Of a DNA stretch of 64,000 nucleotides, positions 51,008-59,928 are shown piece after piece. Where the stretch lies: contig CAYLLB010000015.1 of the NCBI GenBank assembly GCA_964384215.1, positions 1-64,000 on the forward strand. The letters run 5' to 3'. This stretch comes from JAJFUV01 sp964384215. GTDB lineage: Bacteria > Acidobacteriota > Terriglobia > Bryobacterales > Bryobacteraceae. The notes beneath the pieces were generated by a model. The model was not told where the DNA came from. It saw nothing but the letters and a program-made list of their open reading frames with translations, and searched no databases. The translations under genes and the position numbers were made by a program. Position 1 is the stretch's first letter. Each line of letters opens with the position of its first letter.

Positions 51008-53056
51008 ATGCTGTTGAGAATGCGACTGACGAGACGATGCTTCCAAATGGCCGCGCTCGGCATGCCGGCTGCGAGATTGGCTCCTTCGCTCGCGACGGAT
51101 GGGTGGGTGCGCACAACCAGACTCAAAGCCGCGGCGGCGGCCCCGGGATTCGTCAAGGTCGGTCCCATGGCAACGAATCTCTGGCTGTTCAATGCGTTGA
51201 ACGTGCCGGAGGAAGGCACCGGGAGCGTCTTTTATCTCACAACGTTCAACTCCGCTGGGCTCGGCCAGTTGATACGCCTGGACGCGGCCACGAACCGGGC
51301 CAAGTCCTGGACCATTCCGGTAGGCATCGGCTCGTGGGGCATCATTCAGGCCCGCGACGGCAACCTCTACCTGGGCAGCTACAACGGCGGCGCGCTGATG
51401 TGTTTCGACCCGCGTAAGGAGCGGTGGCTCGACGTTCCGCAGATGAGCGAGGAATACCGCAGGAAGGAATTCATCATCGCCTCGCTTGCCCAGGCTCCCA
51501 ACAACGACATTTACTACGGCACCTATCCGGGTTGCCGCCTGGTGCGGTACGACGCCGGCAAGGGCGTGCTGGAGGACGTCGGCTCGCCAGCGCCGGAGGA
51601 GAACTACCTCCGAGGTTTGGAGGTCACTCCGTCCGGCGTCATCCTGTGCGGCGTCGCGACGCAACGGGCGCGCACGGTGGCGTATCTGCCCCGGACGCGC
51701 ACGTTCAAGACGCTCACGCCGGAAGAGTTCCAAAAGCCCGGCTTTTCGCCACCCATGGTGACCGCCAATTACATCGTGGAGGTCACCGCCGGGAAGCTAA
51801 TCACATACAACGCGCGGACGCTCGAACTGTCGCGAATCTACGACGCCTCGAACGGAGACAGCGGCTACATTCCTTACGAAGACGACCTGTTGCTTCACCA
51901 GCAAGAGCGCGAGGGGCTGTACCTGTTCGACCTGCGCAGCGGCAGAAAGCGCGAATTTCGCCGCAGGCCTCTGCCGCCCGCCGTGGGACGCACCTATCTG
52001 ACGAAAAGCAAGGAAGCGCTCTACCTGCGCGTGCAGTCCTATACCGTCATCGGCCCGCGCACATCCAGCTACAGTTGGAAGCGCATCCCGGTGGACGGGC
52101 TCGGACAGGGCATCTTCTGGTTGAACACGTTCCCGGACGGCCGCATTTTCGGCGGACCGGAATTGGGACAGACCATGTTCGCCTGGGATCCCAAGAGGGC
52201 GCAACTGGATTCGTACGACCAGGTCATCGACTACAGCGGCGAGATTTACTACGCCATTCCTTATCGCGGCAAGCTCTACACGATTTCGTATATCAAGGCG
52301 ATATTAGCCGTTTACGATCCGGCCCGGCCCTGGAACCAGGGAACCACGAAGGATTCCAACCCGCGCACCATCCTGCACATTCCGGACTTCCAGTACCGCC
52401 CCGTGGGCGGCATCCACCTGGGGCCCGGAGGCAAGATGTACATCGGCACGCAGCCCAACTACGGAATGTTAGGCGGCGCGTTGAGCGTGTTCGATCCTGA
52501 AACCGAACGGATCGAAGTCCACCGGAACATCATCCCGGACCAACAGATCACCGCCGTGGCGGCGGACGCGAAGTGGGTCTATGCGGCATCGAGCCCCGGC
52601 GGTGGCGGCGGAGCCAAGCCCAAGGGCATTACCGGACACTTCTTCGTATGGGACCCCGTACTGAAGAAGATCGCCTATGACCTCGAACTCGAACCACGCC
52701 GCGGCATAAGCGCCATGGCTGCGGTCAACGGTTGCGCGTACTTCGCGCTGGGGAGCGCCTTCACCGAATACAACCACGCGACAGGCAAGATACGGACCGT
52801 CGCCGAATTGGAAAAGCCCGCCCGTATTCCGAATCAGAGCCTGCGCGCCTGCCAGGACGGGACGCTTTGGGCAATTATCTCGAAGCAACTGGCGCACATT
52901 TGTCCAGGAGAGAACCGCATAGAGTTCCTGAAGGAAACCGATGGACACGCCGACGGCGGCCTCACCATCGGCGTTGATGGTACGGTTTACTTCGGCGCCG
53001 GCACGGATATGTGGATCCACAAGCCCGCCAATCCCAGTCCGCTCGCAACGCTCTGA
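51008..53056 (+). CDS. Secreted large beta-propeller protein, copy 2
   Basis: 682 residues from ATG 51008; ATG 51020 would put RLTRRCFQMAALG, a Tat-like signal, at the front and is equally possible. Repeated propeller blades follow: IIQARDGNLYLGSYNGGALMCFDP, IASLAQAPNNDIYYGTYPGCRLVRYD, GGIHLGPGGKMYIGTQPNYGMLGG, IGVDGTVYFGAGTDMWIH. Related to copy 1 at 41598. Six bases separate it from symporter copy 2, so the two are probably translated together. Could be a propeller-type polysaccharide lyase or a binding protein; the catalytic state cannot be judged by eye. Confidence 0.75.
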   Translation: MLLRMRLTRRCFQMAALGMPAARLAPSLATDGWVRTTRLKAAAAAPGFVKVGPMATNLWLFNALNVPEEGTGSVFYLTTFNSAGLGQLIRLDAATNRAKSWTIPVGIGSWGIIQARDGNLYLGSYNGGALMCFDPRKERWLDVPQMSEEYRRKEFIIASLAQAPNNDIYYGTYPGCRLVRYDAGKGVLEDVGSPAPEENYLRGLEVTPSGVILCGVATQRARTVAYLPRTRTFKTLTPEEFQKPGFSPPMVTANYIVEVTAGKLITYNARTLELSRIYDASNGDSGYIPYEDDLLLHQQEREGLYLFDLRSGRKREFRRRPLPPAVGRTYLTKSKEALYLRVQSYTVIGPRTSSYSWKRIPVDGLGQGIFWLNTFPDGRIFGGPELGQTMFAWDPKRAQLDSYDQVIDYSGEIYYAIPYRGKLYTISYIKAILAVYDPARPWNQGTTKDSNPRTILHIPDFQYRPVGGIHLGPGGKMYIGTQPNYGMLGGALSVFDPETERIEVHRNIIPDQQITAVAADAKWVYAASSPGGGGGAKPKGITGHFFVWDPVLKKIAYDLELEPRRGISAMAAVNGCAYFALGSAFTEYNHATGKIRTVAELEKPARIPNQSLRACQDGTLWAIISKQLAHICPGENRIEFLKETDGHADGGLTIGVDGTVYFGAGTDMWIHKPANPSPLATL

Positions 53057-53062
53057 AATCAC

Positions 53063-54814
53063 ATGCACCTTAGCCCGCTCGACATCGCCATCGTCATCTT
53101 CTATCTCGCCGCCATCGTGTCCATCGGCGTAGCCGTGAAGCGCCGCGCGTCGCGAGGCGTCGAATCCTACTTCCTCGGCAACCGGCGGCTCCCCTGGTGG
53201 GCGCTGGCGATGTCCGGATCGTCTTCTTACTTCGACATCACGGGCACCATGTGGATCGTGAGCCTGTTCGTAGTGCTCGGTCTGCGCGGCATGTGGGTGC
53301 AGTGGATCTGGGGCTTCGTCATCTCGGTTTTCTTCGCCGCCTACATGGGGCGTTGGATTCGCCGCAGCGGCGTGATGACGGGATCGGAATGGATGGTCTT
53401 CCGCTTCGGCGACACGCCGGGCGGCAGCGCCGCGCGCCTGGCATACACCATCTATGCCGTCCTTACGGTGACCGCGTTTCTGGCGTTCGCGGCCGTCGGC
53501 ATGGGAAAGTTCATCACCGTGTTTGTCGACGTGAACCCACAGGTGGGCGCAGCGGTGGTTGTGGCGCTTACGGGTGTGTACGTGATCCTGGGCGGCTTTC
53601 AGGGCATGATCCTGGTTGAAGTGCTGCAGACGGTGATCCTTTCGACCGGAGCGCTGCTGGTTGCCTGGCTCGGCTATTCGAATTTCGATGCGCATCGCTT
53701 CGCGGCCATAGTACCCACCGGTTGGTGGTCGCTCGCACCGGTCTGGACACTCGACTACGCGGCGGGCACAGACTACTACCTGTTCGGCGCTTTGACGCTG
53801 GTGTGGTTCACCAAGGGCTTTGTGTTGTGCTTGAGCGGGCCGGAACAGTTGTTCGACTTCCAACGCTTTTTGGCCGCGCAGAACGGCCGCGACGCGCAAA
53901 AGCTGGGCGCGCTGTGGGGCGTCATTCACACGATTCGCTGGCCCATGGCCATGGGCATCGCCGTGCTCGCGTTGATGGGCGCGGGCGGCGCGGAGTTTCG
54001 CCGTCTGCTCGCACAGGATCCCGAGCGCGCCTTGCCGTTGGTGCTCGCCAACTACCTGCCGCACGGAGTGGCGGGTCTGGCAGTCGCCGCGCTGCTCAGT
54101 GGTTTCCTGGCCAGCTTCAGTAGTTGCGTGAACGCCGGCGCATCCTACCTTGTGAAGGACATCTACAAGCGCTACATCAAGCCAGACGCAAGCGACGCCC
54201 GCCTGCTGCGTGCCAGCTACATCGCTTCGACGCTGCTGGTGGCGGCGGGGCTGGGCATTTCATTCTTCGCGCGATCCATCAATTTCCTGTTCGTCTGGAT
54301 CATGGGCACGCTGGGCGCGGGCGTGCTGGTGCCCAACGTGCTGCGCTGGTACTGGTGGCGGATCAATGGCTGGGGATACGCATGCGGTTCTTTTGCCGGC
54401 ATGGGACTCAGCCTGTTGCAGGTCCTGGTCGAAGCGATCTGGTTTCCAGCCGGAATTCCCCTTTACTGGAGCTTTCCGGTGATTGTAGCGCTGACAGGCT
54501 TGGTGACCATTGCCGTGTCGCTCGCCACCGCACCAGTTGAGATAAGCGCGCTCGCCGGTTTTTCCACGAAGACCAGCGTGTGGGGCGCGTGGGGCCCCGT
54601 GCGGAAATACACGGGCGATGTGGCACGCGACTCGACGCCTTGGCGCGACCTCGGCAACCTGGCACTCGGCGTGCCGTTCATGGCTTCGCTCTATCTGGGC
54701 GCGATCTACATCATCCTGCACCACTGGAGCGCGGTGGGCTGGTGTGCGGCCACCGTGGCCGGGACCGCGGTCGCGCTCTATTTCGCCTGGTACCGCGCAC
54801 TGCCGGATCGGTAG
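53063..54814 (+). CDS. Sodium:solute symporter (SSS family), copy 2
   Basis: 583 residues with about 13-14 helices. Opening LDIAIVIFYLAAIVSIGVAVKRR, then ESYFLGNRRLPWWALAMSGSSSYFDITG, and VILGGFQGMILVEVLQTVIL in place of the usual GGL-AV-TD-Q motif. SGFLASFSSCVNAGASYLVKDIYKRYIKP is the family helix-8 region with the Ser pair that binds Na+ (short quote: SCVNAGASYLVKDIYKRYIK). Follows beta-propeller copy 2 after six bases and converges on the NHL gene with a five-base gap. Substrate unknown; it belongs to a different SSS branch from copy 1. Confidence 0.9.
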   Translation: MHLSPLDIAIVIFYLAAIVSIGVAVKRRASRGVESYFLGNRRLPWWALAMSGSSSYFDITGTMWIVSLFVVLGLRGMWVQWIWGFVISVFFAAYMGRWIRRSGVMTGSEWMVFRFGDTPGGSAARLAYTIYAVLTVTAFLAFAAVGMGKFITVFVDVNPQVGAAVVVALTGVYVILGGFQGMILVEVLQTVILSTGALLVAWLGYSNFDAHRFAAIVPTGWWSLAPVWTLDYAAGTDYYLFGALTLVWFTKGFVLCLSGPEQLFDFQRFLAAQNGRDAQKLGALWGVIHTIRWPMAMGIAVLALMGAGGAEFRRLLAQDPERALPLVLANYLPHGVAGLAVAALLSGFLASFSSCVNAGASYLVKDIYKRYIKPDASDARLLRASYIASTLLVAAGLGISFFARSINFLFVWIMGTLGAGVLVPNVLRWYWWRINGWGYACGSFAGMGLSLLQVLVEAIWFPAGIPLYWSFPVIVALTGLVTIAVSLATAPVEISALAGFSTKTSVWGAWGPVRKYTGDVARDSTPWRDLGNLALGVPFMASLYLGAIYIILHHWSAVGWCAATVAGTAVALYFAWYRALPDR

Positions 54815-54819
54815 TCCCG

Positions 54820-55761
54820 TCAGGGTGCGAGCACGAACTTCTGCGGGCGCCAGTTGAGCACCTCTGCCGTATAGACAGCGCCATCGGGACCCACCGTGAG
54901 GTTGTGCACGTAAGTAAACTGCCCGGGCAACTTGCCCATGGTGCCATACGCGCCGAGGATTTTGCCGTCCAGACTGAGCTTGAGCACCCGGTTGTTGTAA
55001 CCGTCGCACATATATAGGGTCTGGTCGGGGGCCATGGAGAGCCCCCACGGCGCGCCGACATGCGTCCATTGCTGGAGGAATTCTCCGTCAGCGGTGAAGA
55101 CCTGCAGGCGGTAGTTCTCGCGGTCGGCCACGTACACGCGGCCCTGGCGGTCCACGGCCACCGAGTGCGGCGTGTCGAACTGGCCGGGTGCGGTGCCGTG
55201 GCTTCCCCATGTTTTGACGAACTGGCCGTCCTTATTGAACTTGACGATGCGCGAGTTGCCGTAGCCATCGCTCACATAGATGTCGCCCGATGGGGAGAAT
55301 GCGACGTCAGTGGGACGGTTGAACTTCAGGACGTCCTCATCGCGCGCGCCGCGCGGGCCGATCCTGGCCGGGGTCACCGAGTCGCCGGGCTTGCGATGAC
55401 GCCCCAGCACCATGTTCACGTGGCCTTCCGAATCGAATCGGAGGACGACGTGGGCATCGTCGTCCACGATCCAGAGATTGCCGGCCGGATCGAAGCGGGC
55501 CGCGTGCGCACGACCGAACAGCCCATCGCCGAAAGCCCGCACAAAAACGCCCTTCGCGTCGAATTCGATGATGGGATGGACGCCGCGGTGCACCACGTAG
55601 GCATGCTGCCGGGCGTCGATGGCCACTGACGCCGTCTCGCCGAAACTCCACCCGGCCGGCATTCGAAACCAGCCGGGGACAACCTTCAGAGGAAGCACAG
55701 GCTGCGCACACAACGAAACAGCCGTCAGCAACAACGGAACGCAATCCGACATCAAGCGCAT
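54820..55761 (-). CDS. Exported NHL-repeat beta-propeller protein
   Basis: 313 residues from ATG 55761; ATG 55752 is an alternative. Signal peptide to ~residue 20 (VSLCAQ). Six NHL-type blades: ARFDPAGNLWIVDDDAHVVLRFD, DVAFSPSGDIYVSDGYGNSRIVKF, SVAVDRQGRVYVADRENYRLQVF, LSMAPDQTLYMCDGYNNRVLKL, LTVGPDGAVYTAE. Close to the peptidyl-alpha-hydroxyglycine-lyase-like bacterial propellers. It may bind ligands or have lactonase-type activity, but nothing in the sequence decides. It lies 31 bases after the isomerase gene and is last in that operon. Confidence 0.85.
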   Translation of the reverse strand: MRLMSDCVPLLLTAVSLCAQPVLPLKVVPGWFRMPAGWSFGETASVAIDARQHAYVVHRGVHPIIEFDAKGVFVRAFGDGLFGRAHAARFDPAGNLWIVDDDAHVVLRFDSEGHVNMVLGRHRKPGDSVTPARIGPRGARDEDVLKFNRPTDVAFSPSGDIYVSDGYGNSRIVKFNKDGQFVKTWGSHGTAPGQFDTPHSVAVDRQGRVYVADRENYRLQVFTADGEFLQQWTHVGAPWGLSMAPDQTLYMCDGYNNRVLKLSLDGKILGAYGTMGKLPGQFTYVHNLTVGPDGAVYTAEVLNWRPQKFVLAP

Positions 55762-55792
55762 GAGAGCGATCTTAGCATTGCAGGATCTTGGA

Positions 55793-57211
55793 TCAGGCGC
55801 CCACAACCGCCAGCGGCAGTTTTACCAACGATTGCAGCTTCTGAATACGCTTGAGCTGATGCCCGACGCCAAGCGCGCAGTGGTGCGTGGGCCCTTCCTG
55901 GCACCAGCGGTTGACGAACTCGGCCGGATCGAGCGCAAACCTCAGCCGTGAATTCGTGTTGCCGATCTTGAGGATTGGGCCGGGCAGCGATTCGCCCTCT
56001 GCGGCCAGCATCTTCAGCGTGCCTTCGGCTGTTTGCGTCATCCCGAGCAACGTGATGGGGCCGGTCTTCACTTTGAACTCCACCGAAACGCCGTAGCCGC
56101 GCTTACCGTGGTACAGTCCCAGACCGCGTAGGATGGGTTTCTCATTGCTGATGGCGATGTGCCCTGGACCGTCGTGCCCCATGAGCACGAAGTTGTCGAC
56201 AAAGTCCATGGCGTAGAACTCGGTGTAAGAGCCGCCCGCGCCGAAGCGATCCATGATCATCATGGCCAGGCAGGTTTTCAAGTCCCCTTCCCCGCTGGCC
56301 GGAATGCCGCGAGCGGTGAGCAACGAGTTCCCCATGATGAGGCCGGCGCCCAAACGCTCGTATTCATTGCCGTCCAAACCGCGGTAGTAGTAAGTGAGGC
56401 CGTCGAGGTCGAAGTCCGCGACCAGCCGGTCCAGGCCGGCGGCGACCTTAGCCGCCCACGTGAGATTCTCCCCGGTGACGCTATCGGCTAATTGGAAAAC
56501 TTCGCGGCCGGCCTTCAATTTCTCGTCGATCTCGCTTTGCGTGACCGCATTCACGCGCTTGGCAAGGTCGCACATTTCGAGCACTTCGACGTGCGCCCCC
56601 GTCTGTGCGTGGACCATGGTGAAATCCGAGTACATGTCGAGCATGCCAGGATAGGTGTGCCCCAGGAAGCCCACCCTGCTGGTTCGCAGCGCACGGCGCA
56701 CACTCGCGGCGCGGCACCAGTCTTCGATCTCGTTCCAGGCCCGTTCGTCGTCACGCAGGGTACCTGACACAACCCGGAAATCGACTCGCGACCGCGCGAA
56801 GGCGTTCGAAATCTCCGGCACGCAACAGGTGGAACAGTTGGCCAGCCATTCACCGGTATCGGCGGTCTCATAGTCGATGGCGGGCACCGGCTGAAGGTTC
56901 AGCACCAGCACCGGCACCTGGGTCCGCTGCACCATGGGAAGCACCTGCGAGGATGTCGCATAGGTGCCGACGTAGCAGACCAGCAGGTCCACATCCTCCC
57001 GGCCGAAGCGTTCACCCGCTTCGCGGGCCGCTGGCGCGGTATCGACCAATCCGGCCGACACCACGTTCACATTGAACCGGGCCAGGCGGTCCTCCACTTC
57101 CTTCTGATAGCCTTCCAGACGCTGTTTGAGACCCGGGAACTGGGGCCAGTAGGCAGCCAGGCCGATGCCGAATACGCCGACGCGAGCCGGCGGCGTTGTT
57201 TTGCGAATCAT
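55793..57211 (-). CDS. L-arabinose/L-fucose isomerase-family protein
   Basis: 472 residues. The N-terminal domain (VGVFGIGLAAYWPQFPGL, VDLLVCYVGTYATSSQVLP) and middle domain (SRVGFLGHTYPGMLDMYSD) follow the AraA/FucI fold. Candidate metal ligands are Glu308 (GEGDLKTC) and Glu331 (SYTEFYAMDF), with His346/His351 and the C-terminal THHCALGVGH. AraA-type enzymes interconvert aldoses and ketoses with Mn2+. This divergent member sits between a GH106-like hydrolase (24 bases upstream) and an NHL propeller, so a deoxy- or pentose sugar released by that hydrolase is a plausible substrate. Confidence 0.8.
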   Translation of the reverse strand: MIRKTTPPARVGVFGIGLAAYWPQFPGLKQRLEGYQKEVEDRLARFNVNVVSAGLVDTAPAAREAGERFGREDVDLLVCYVGTYATSSQVLPMVQRTQVPVLVLNLQPVPAIDYETADTGEWLANCSTCCVPEISNAFARSRVDFRVVSGTLRDDERAWNEIEDWCRAASVRRALRTSRVGFLGHTYPGMLDMYSDFTMVHAQTGAHVEVLEMCDLAKRVNAVTQSEIDEKLKAGREVFQLADSVTGENLTWAAKVAAGLDRLVADFDLDGLTYYYRGLDGNEYERLGAGLIMGNSLLTARGIPASGEGDLKTCLAMMIMDRFGAGGSYTEFYAMDFVDNFVLMGHDGPGHIAISNEKPILRGLGLYHGKRGYGVSVEFKVKTGPITLLGMTQTAEGTLKMLAAEGESLPGPILKIGNTNSRLRFALDPAEFVNRWCQEGPTHHCALGVGHQLKRIQKLQSLVKLPLAVVGA

Positions 57212-57235
57212 TGTGTCACCTTTTCCAATTGTTGC

Positions 57236-59815
57236 TTAGTGTGCGGCTGGGTGTGCGCGCAACACGCGCACCGGCCCCAGGAGCCCACTCGCGGAGTCGC
57301 CGCGCGAAAAGCCGTCGATCCATTTTGTCTGGGCCGTGTTGGTCACGTCTATCTCGATCTGGTTCTCACCCGCGTGAACGAGCTTCGTGATGTCAAAAAC
57401 GTACGGCGGGGCGATGCGCACCCCGGCGTTTCTGCCATTCACACGCAGTTCCGCGATTTCGCCTACTTCGCCCAGGTCGAGCGCCACGGGAGCGGCGCCG
57501 GCCGCCAGGCGCAACGTCGTGCAATAGGTTACCGTTCCGGCGAACTGATCAAGCCCCTCCCAGCGGCGCCAATCGTCCAGTGCGCTCACGCGGCGAGCGG
57601 CTTGCCCGCGAGACACAACCTCCCACCCGCCCGAAACGCTTTCACCCGGCTGCCAGGCAATCGCATCCTCGACAGTGGGTAACGGTTCGCCGATGCGCAC
57701 GGCGGCCATTTCATAAGGTTTCAGTGCGACGCGAACGCTCAGCGACGAAGCGATCCTGGTCTGCGGAAGAGACACGTAGGCATCCCGTACCGGGTCCCAC
57801 AATGTCGCCCGACCCGCCGAGCCAAGCACCGTGAGAGTTCCTTCCGCCTGGATCGACAGAGAACGGTTGTGCAGGATTAGCCACGTGCCCGACGGCCCCA
57901 CGCGGCGCGAGATCATCAGCGCCGGGTTGGAAACTCGCATCGCAACCGGCGCTCCCGGCGCGACAACCGCGGCGACCTCCGGCAGCGAAACCAGCCGGGC
58001 GTTGCGCGCCTGCTTGAGCGCCGCTACGGCCTCGCTAACCTGTTCGTCTCCCCGCGCGTCCACCGACGCTTCCGGCCAACGGTCCACGACGACTACCAAT
58101 CCACCGGCGCGCGCAAATTCGCTCAGGCGTCTTATGGCGGCGGCCGGCACATATTTCACGTACGGCAGCACGACGGCCCGAAAGTGCTGCCCGTTATAAG
58201 CCCACCGTCCGTTCTCGAACTTCCCTTCCCTGGCGAAAACATCGTACGGGAGGACAGCCGTCGAGATCTGCTGGTTCTCGAGCACGCGCACTACCGGATC
58301 GGCTGTCTGCGCCGGTCCCACCCAACTCGACTCGGCTGTGTAGAGCACTGCTGCGTCGTAAACAGGGTCGGTCGAGGCCAGCAAGCGCTGCCAGCGCTTG
58401 AAGTAAGCGGCCCAGCCGGAGTAATAACGAGCCTGCGGGTTGCCGCTGGTCGCGTTGAAGTGCGGTGGGCAATCCGGATCGTTGAACTTCATGGTTACGG
58501 CGTGCGGTGAAAGAAAACCGATACCGTTCACGATATGCCAGTCGCCGATCCATTTCACCATCCTCAGCCCTTCGCCCCAACCATTCGCGCCAAAGGCCTC
58601 CGAAAAGATCTCGCGCGACTTCTTCATCAGCGCGGCGCCGCGCGCCATCGACGGCAGCCCGAATTGGAAGAACTCCTGGTCCCACTGCGTGCGGGAACCC
58701 ACGCTCCACGGATTGCCCCCGGCGTCCATGCCCGGCGTCACCTGGTAGCCGACGACGTCGATACCCGGTACGTCCAGGTACTGCATCGCGCGGAACCAGT
58801 GCCCCGGACCGTATCCCAACTGGTGATCGGCGTGATTGTCCTCCACCACGTGGCCGATCAATCGAACGCCGTGCGCGCGGCACCACTCCTGCTGCGGTTT
58901 GAAGAAGACCTCTGCGAAGGCCGTGGCGTAAACGTCCATCAGGTCGCTCCGCGCCTGCCGGCCGCGCGGCCCAAGGTCGTACCACATCGCCGCCAAAAGC
59001 GGCTTTATGTCATAGCCCTTGCGGCGCTCGAAATACGCCGCCAGCCCCGGCGACCAGGGCATGGGCATGCCGGGTGTGCCGGGCAGGCTGCTGTAGCTGG
59101 TGATGTTGCGAAAACCCGTCTCGTCGCTGAAGAAGCCCTTGATGGTGCGACCGAAGTCGTCCTTGAAATGCTCCCATGTAGCTTCGTGCGTCAACCGGAT
59201 GAACTCGCTCACGGCCGCAGGGTTCATCACGTCGATCATATTGTCCATGCGCCACCCAGCCTTGGGCGCAAGCGATTTCGTAGTCACCCAGCAGACTCGC
59301 CACGAACCGGCAGGCGCGCTCCAACTCGTCTTGCCGCTCAAGTCGACGAACTCACCTTTGCGAAACGCCGCGATCGAAACCAGCCGCTCCTCCTTTTTGG
59401 CCAAGCCGGGGGCCCTCGTGAGATCCACAGTCGCAGGACCTTCCATGGTAGCCGTGCGGTCCAGAATGACGTGATTGGCAAGTGCGGGATTCTTGTTCAC
59501 GATCAGGCCACCGGCGATGCCGCTCGGATACATCCACTCGTCGAAAATCCAGACTTCGAGTCCCAGCTTCTTGGCCTCGTCGACGGCCACGTGCAAGTCG
59601 CTCCACCAGTGCGGTCCGAGGTAGTCCGGGTGCGGCCGCGACTCCCAGACGAAACCCGTATTGCCACCCTCGGCCACCTCGCGCACTACCTTGCGGATCG
59701 TCTCCGGCGGCTGGCCCTGCGTCCAAACCAGGGGGATGAGTCCCAGATTCGTTTGGGCGAACAGTCCTGAGACCGCAAGCAGCGATACGCCCAGGATTCG
59801 AAAGTTGAGCATCAC
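57236..59815 (-). CDS. Secreted GH106-like (alpha-L-rhamnosidase type) glycoside hydrolase
   Basis: 859 residues; signal peptide ~1-20 (AVSGLFAQ). The barrel starts directly with VWTQGQPPETIRKVVREVAEGGNTGFVW and EVWIFDEWMYPSG. GFFSDETGF (Glu232) is the candidate catalytic segment, and SREIFSEAFGANGWG supplies another Glu. Residues ~690-850 are a GH2-type sugar-binding jelly roll (VALDLGEVGEIAELRVNGRNAG, NQIEIDVTNTAQ) typical of the ends of GH106 and related families. The exact GH family needs profile searches. First gene of an operon with the isomerase and the NHL propeller. Confidence 0.75.
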   Translation of the reverse strand: MMLNFRILGVSLLAVSGLFAQTNLGLIPLVWTQGQPPETIRKVVREVAEGGNTGFVWESRPHPDYLGPHWWSDLHVAVDEAKKLGLEVWIFDEWMYPSGIAGGLIVNKNPALANHVILDRTATMEGPATVDLTRAPGLAKKEERLVSIAAFRKGEFVDLSGKTSWSAPAGSWRVCWVTTKSLAPKAGWRMDNMIDVMNPAAVSEFIRLTHEATWEHFKDDFGRTIKGFFSDETGFRNITSYSSLPGTPGMPMPWSPGLAAYFERRKGYDIKPLLAAMWYDLGPRGRQARSDLMDVYATAFAEVFFKPQQEWCRAHGVRLIGHVVEDNHADHQLGYGPGHWFRAMQYLDVPGIDVVGYQVTPGMDAGGNPWSVGSRTQWDQEFFQFGLPSMARGAALMKKSREIFSEAFGANGWGEGLRMVKWIGDWHIVNGIGFLSPHAVTMKFNDPDCPPHFNATSGNPQARYYSGWAAYFKRWQRLLASTDPVYDAAVLYTAESSWVGPAQTADPVVRVLENQQISTAVLPYDVFAREGKFENGRWAYNGQHFRAVVLPYVKYVPAAAIRRLSEFARAGGLVVVVDRWPEASVDARGDEQVSEAVAALKQARNARLVSLPEVAAVVAPGAPVAMRVSNPALMISRRVGPSGTWLILHNRSLSIQAEGTLTVLGSAGRATLWDPVRDAYVSLPQTRIASSLSVRVALKPYEMAAVRIGEPLPTVEDAIAWQPGESVSGGWEVVSRGQAARRVSALDDWRRWEGLDQFAGTVTYCTTLRLAAGAAPVALDLGEVGEIAELRVNGRNAGVRIAPPYVFDITKLVHAGENQIEIDVTNTAQTKWIDGFSRGDSASGLLGPVRVLRAHPAAH

Positions 59816-59928
59816 TTCGATTAGATCATGGGGTCACACCCAACCGTTATCCCGCGGATCGAGCCGCTACAGGCGATTGCCGTGCTGCGGTATTCTTACG
59901 ACAGAACAATTTCGGGAGGTGCCCGTAT

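Noticed and set aside
52469..54064. 531-codon frame antisense to propeller copy 2 and symporter copy 2
   Set aside because: Same composition artefact; the plus strand has full-length recognisable proteins.
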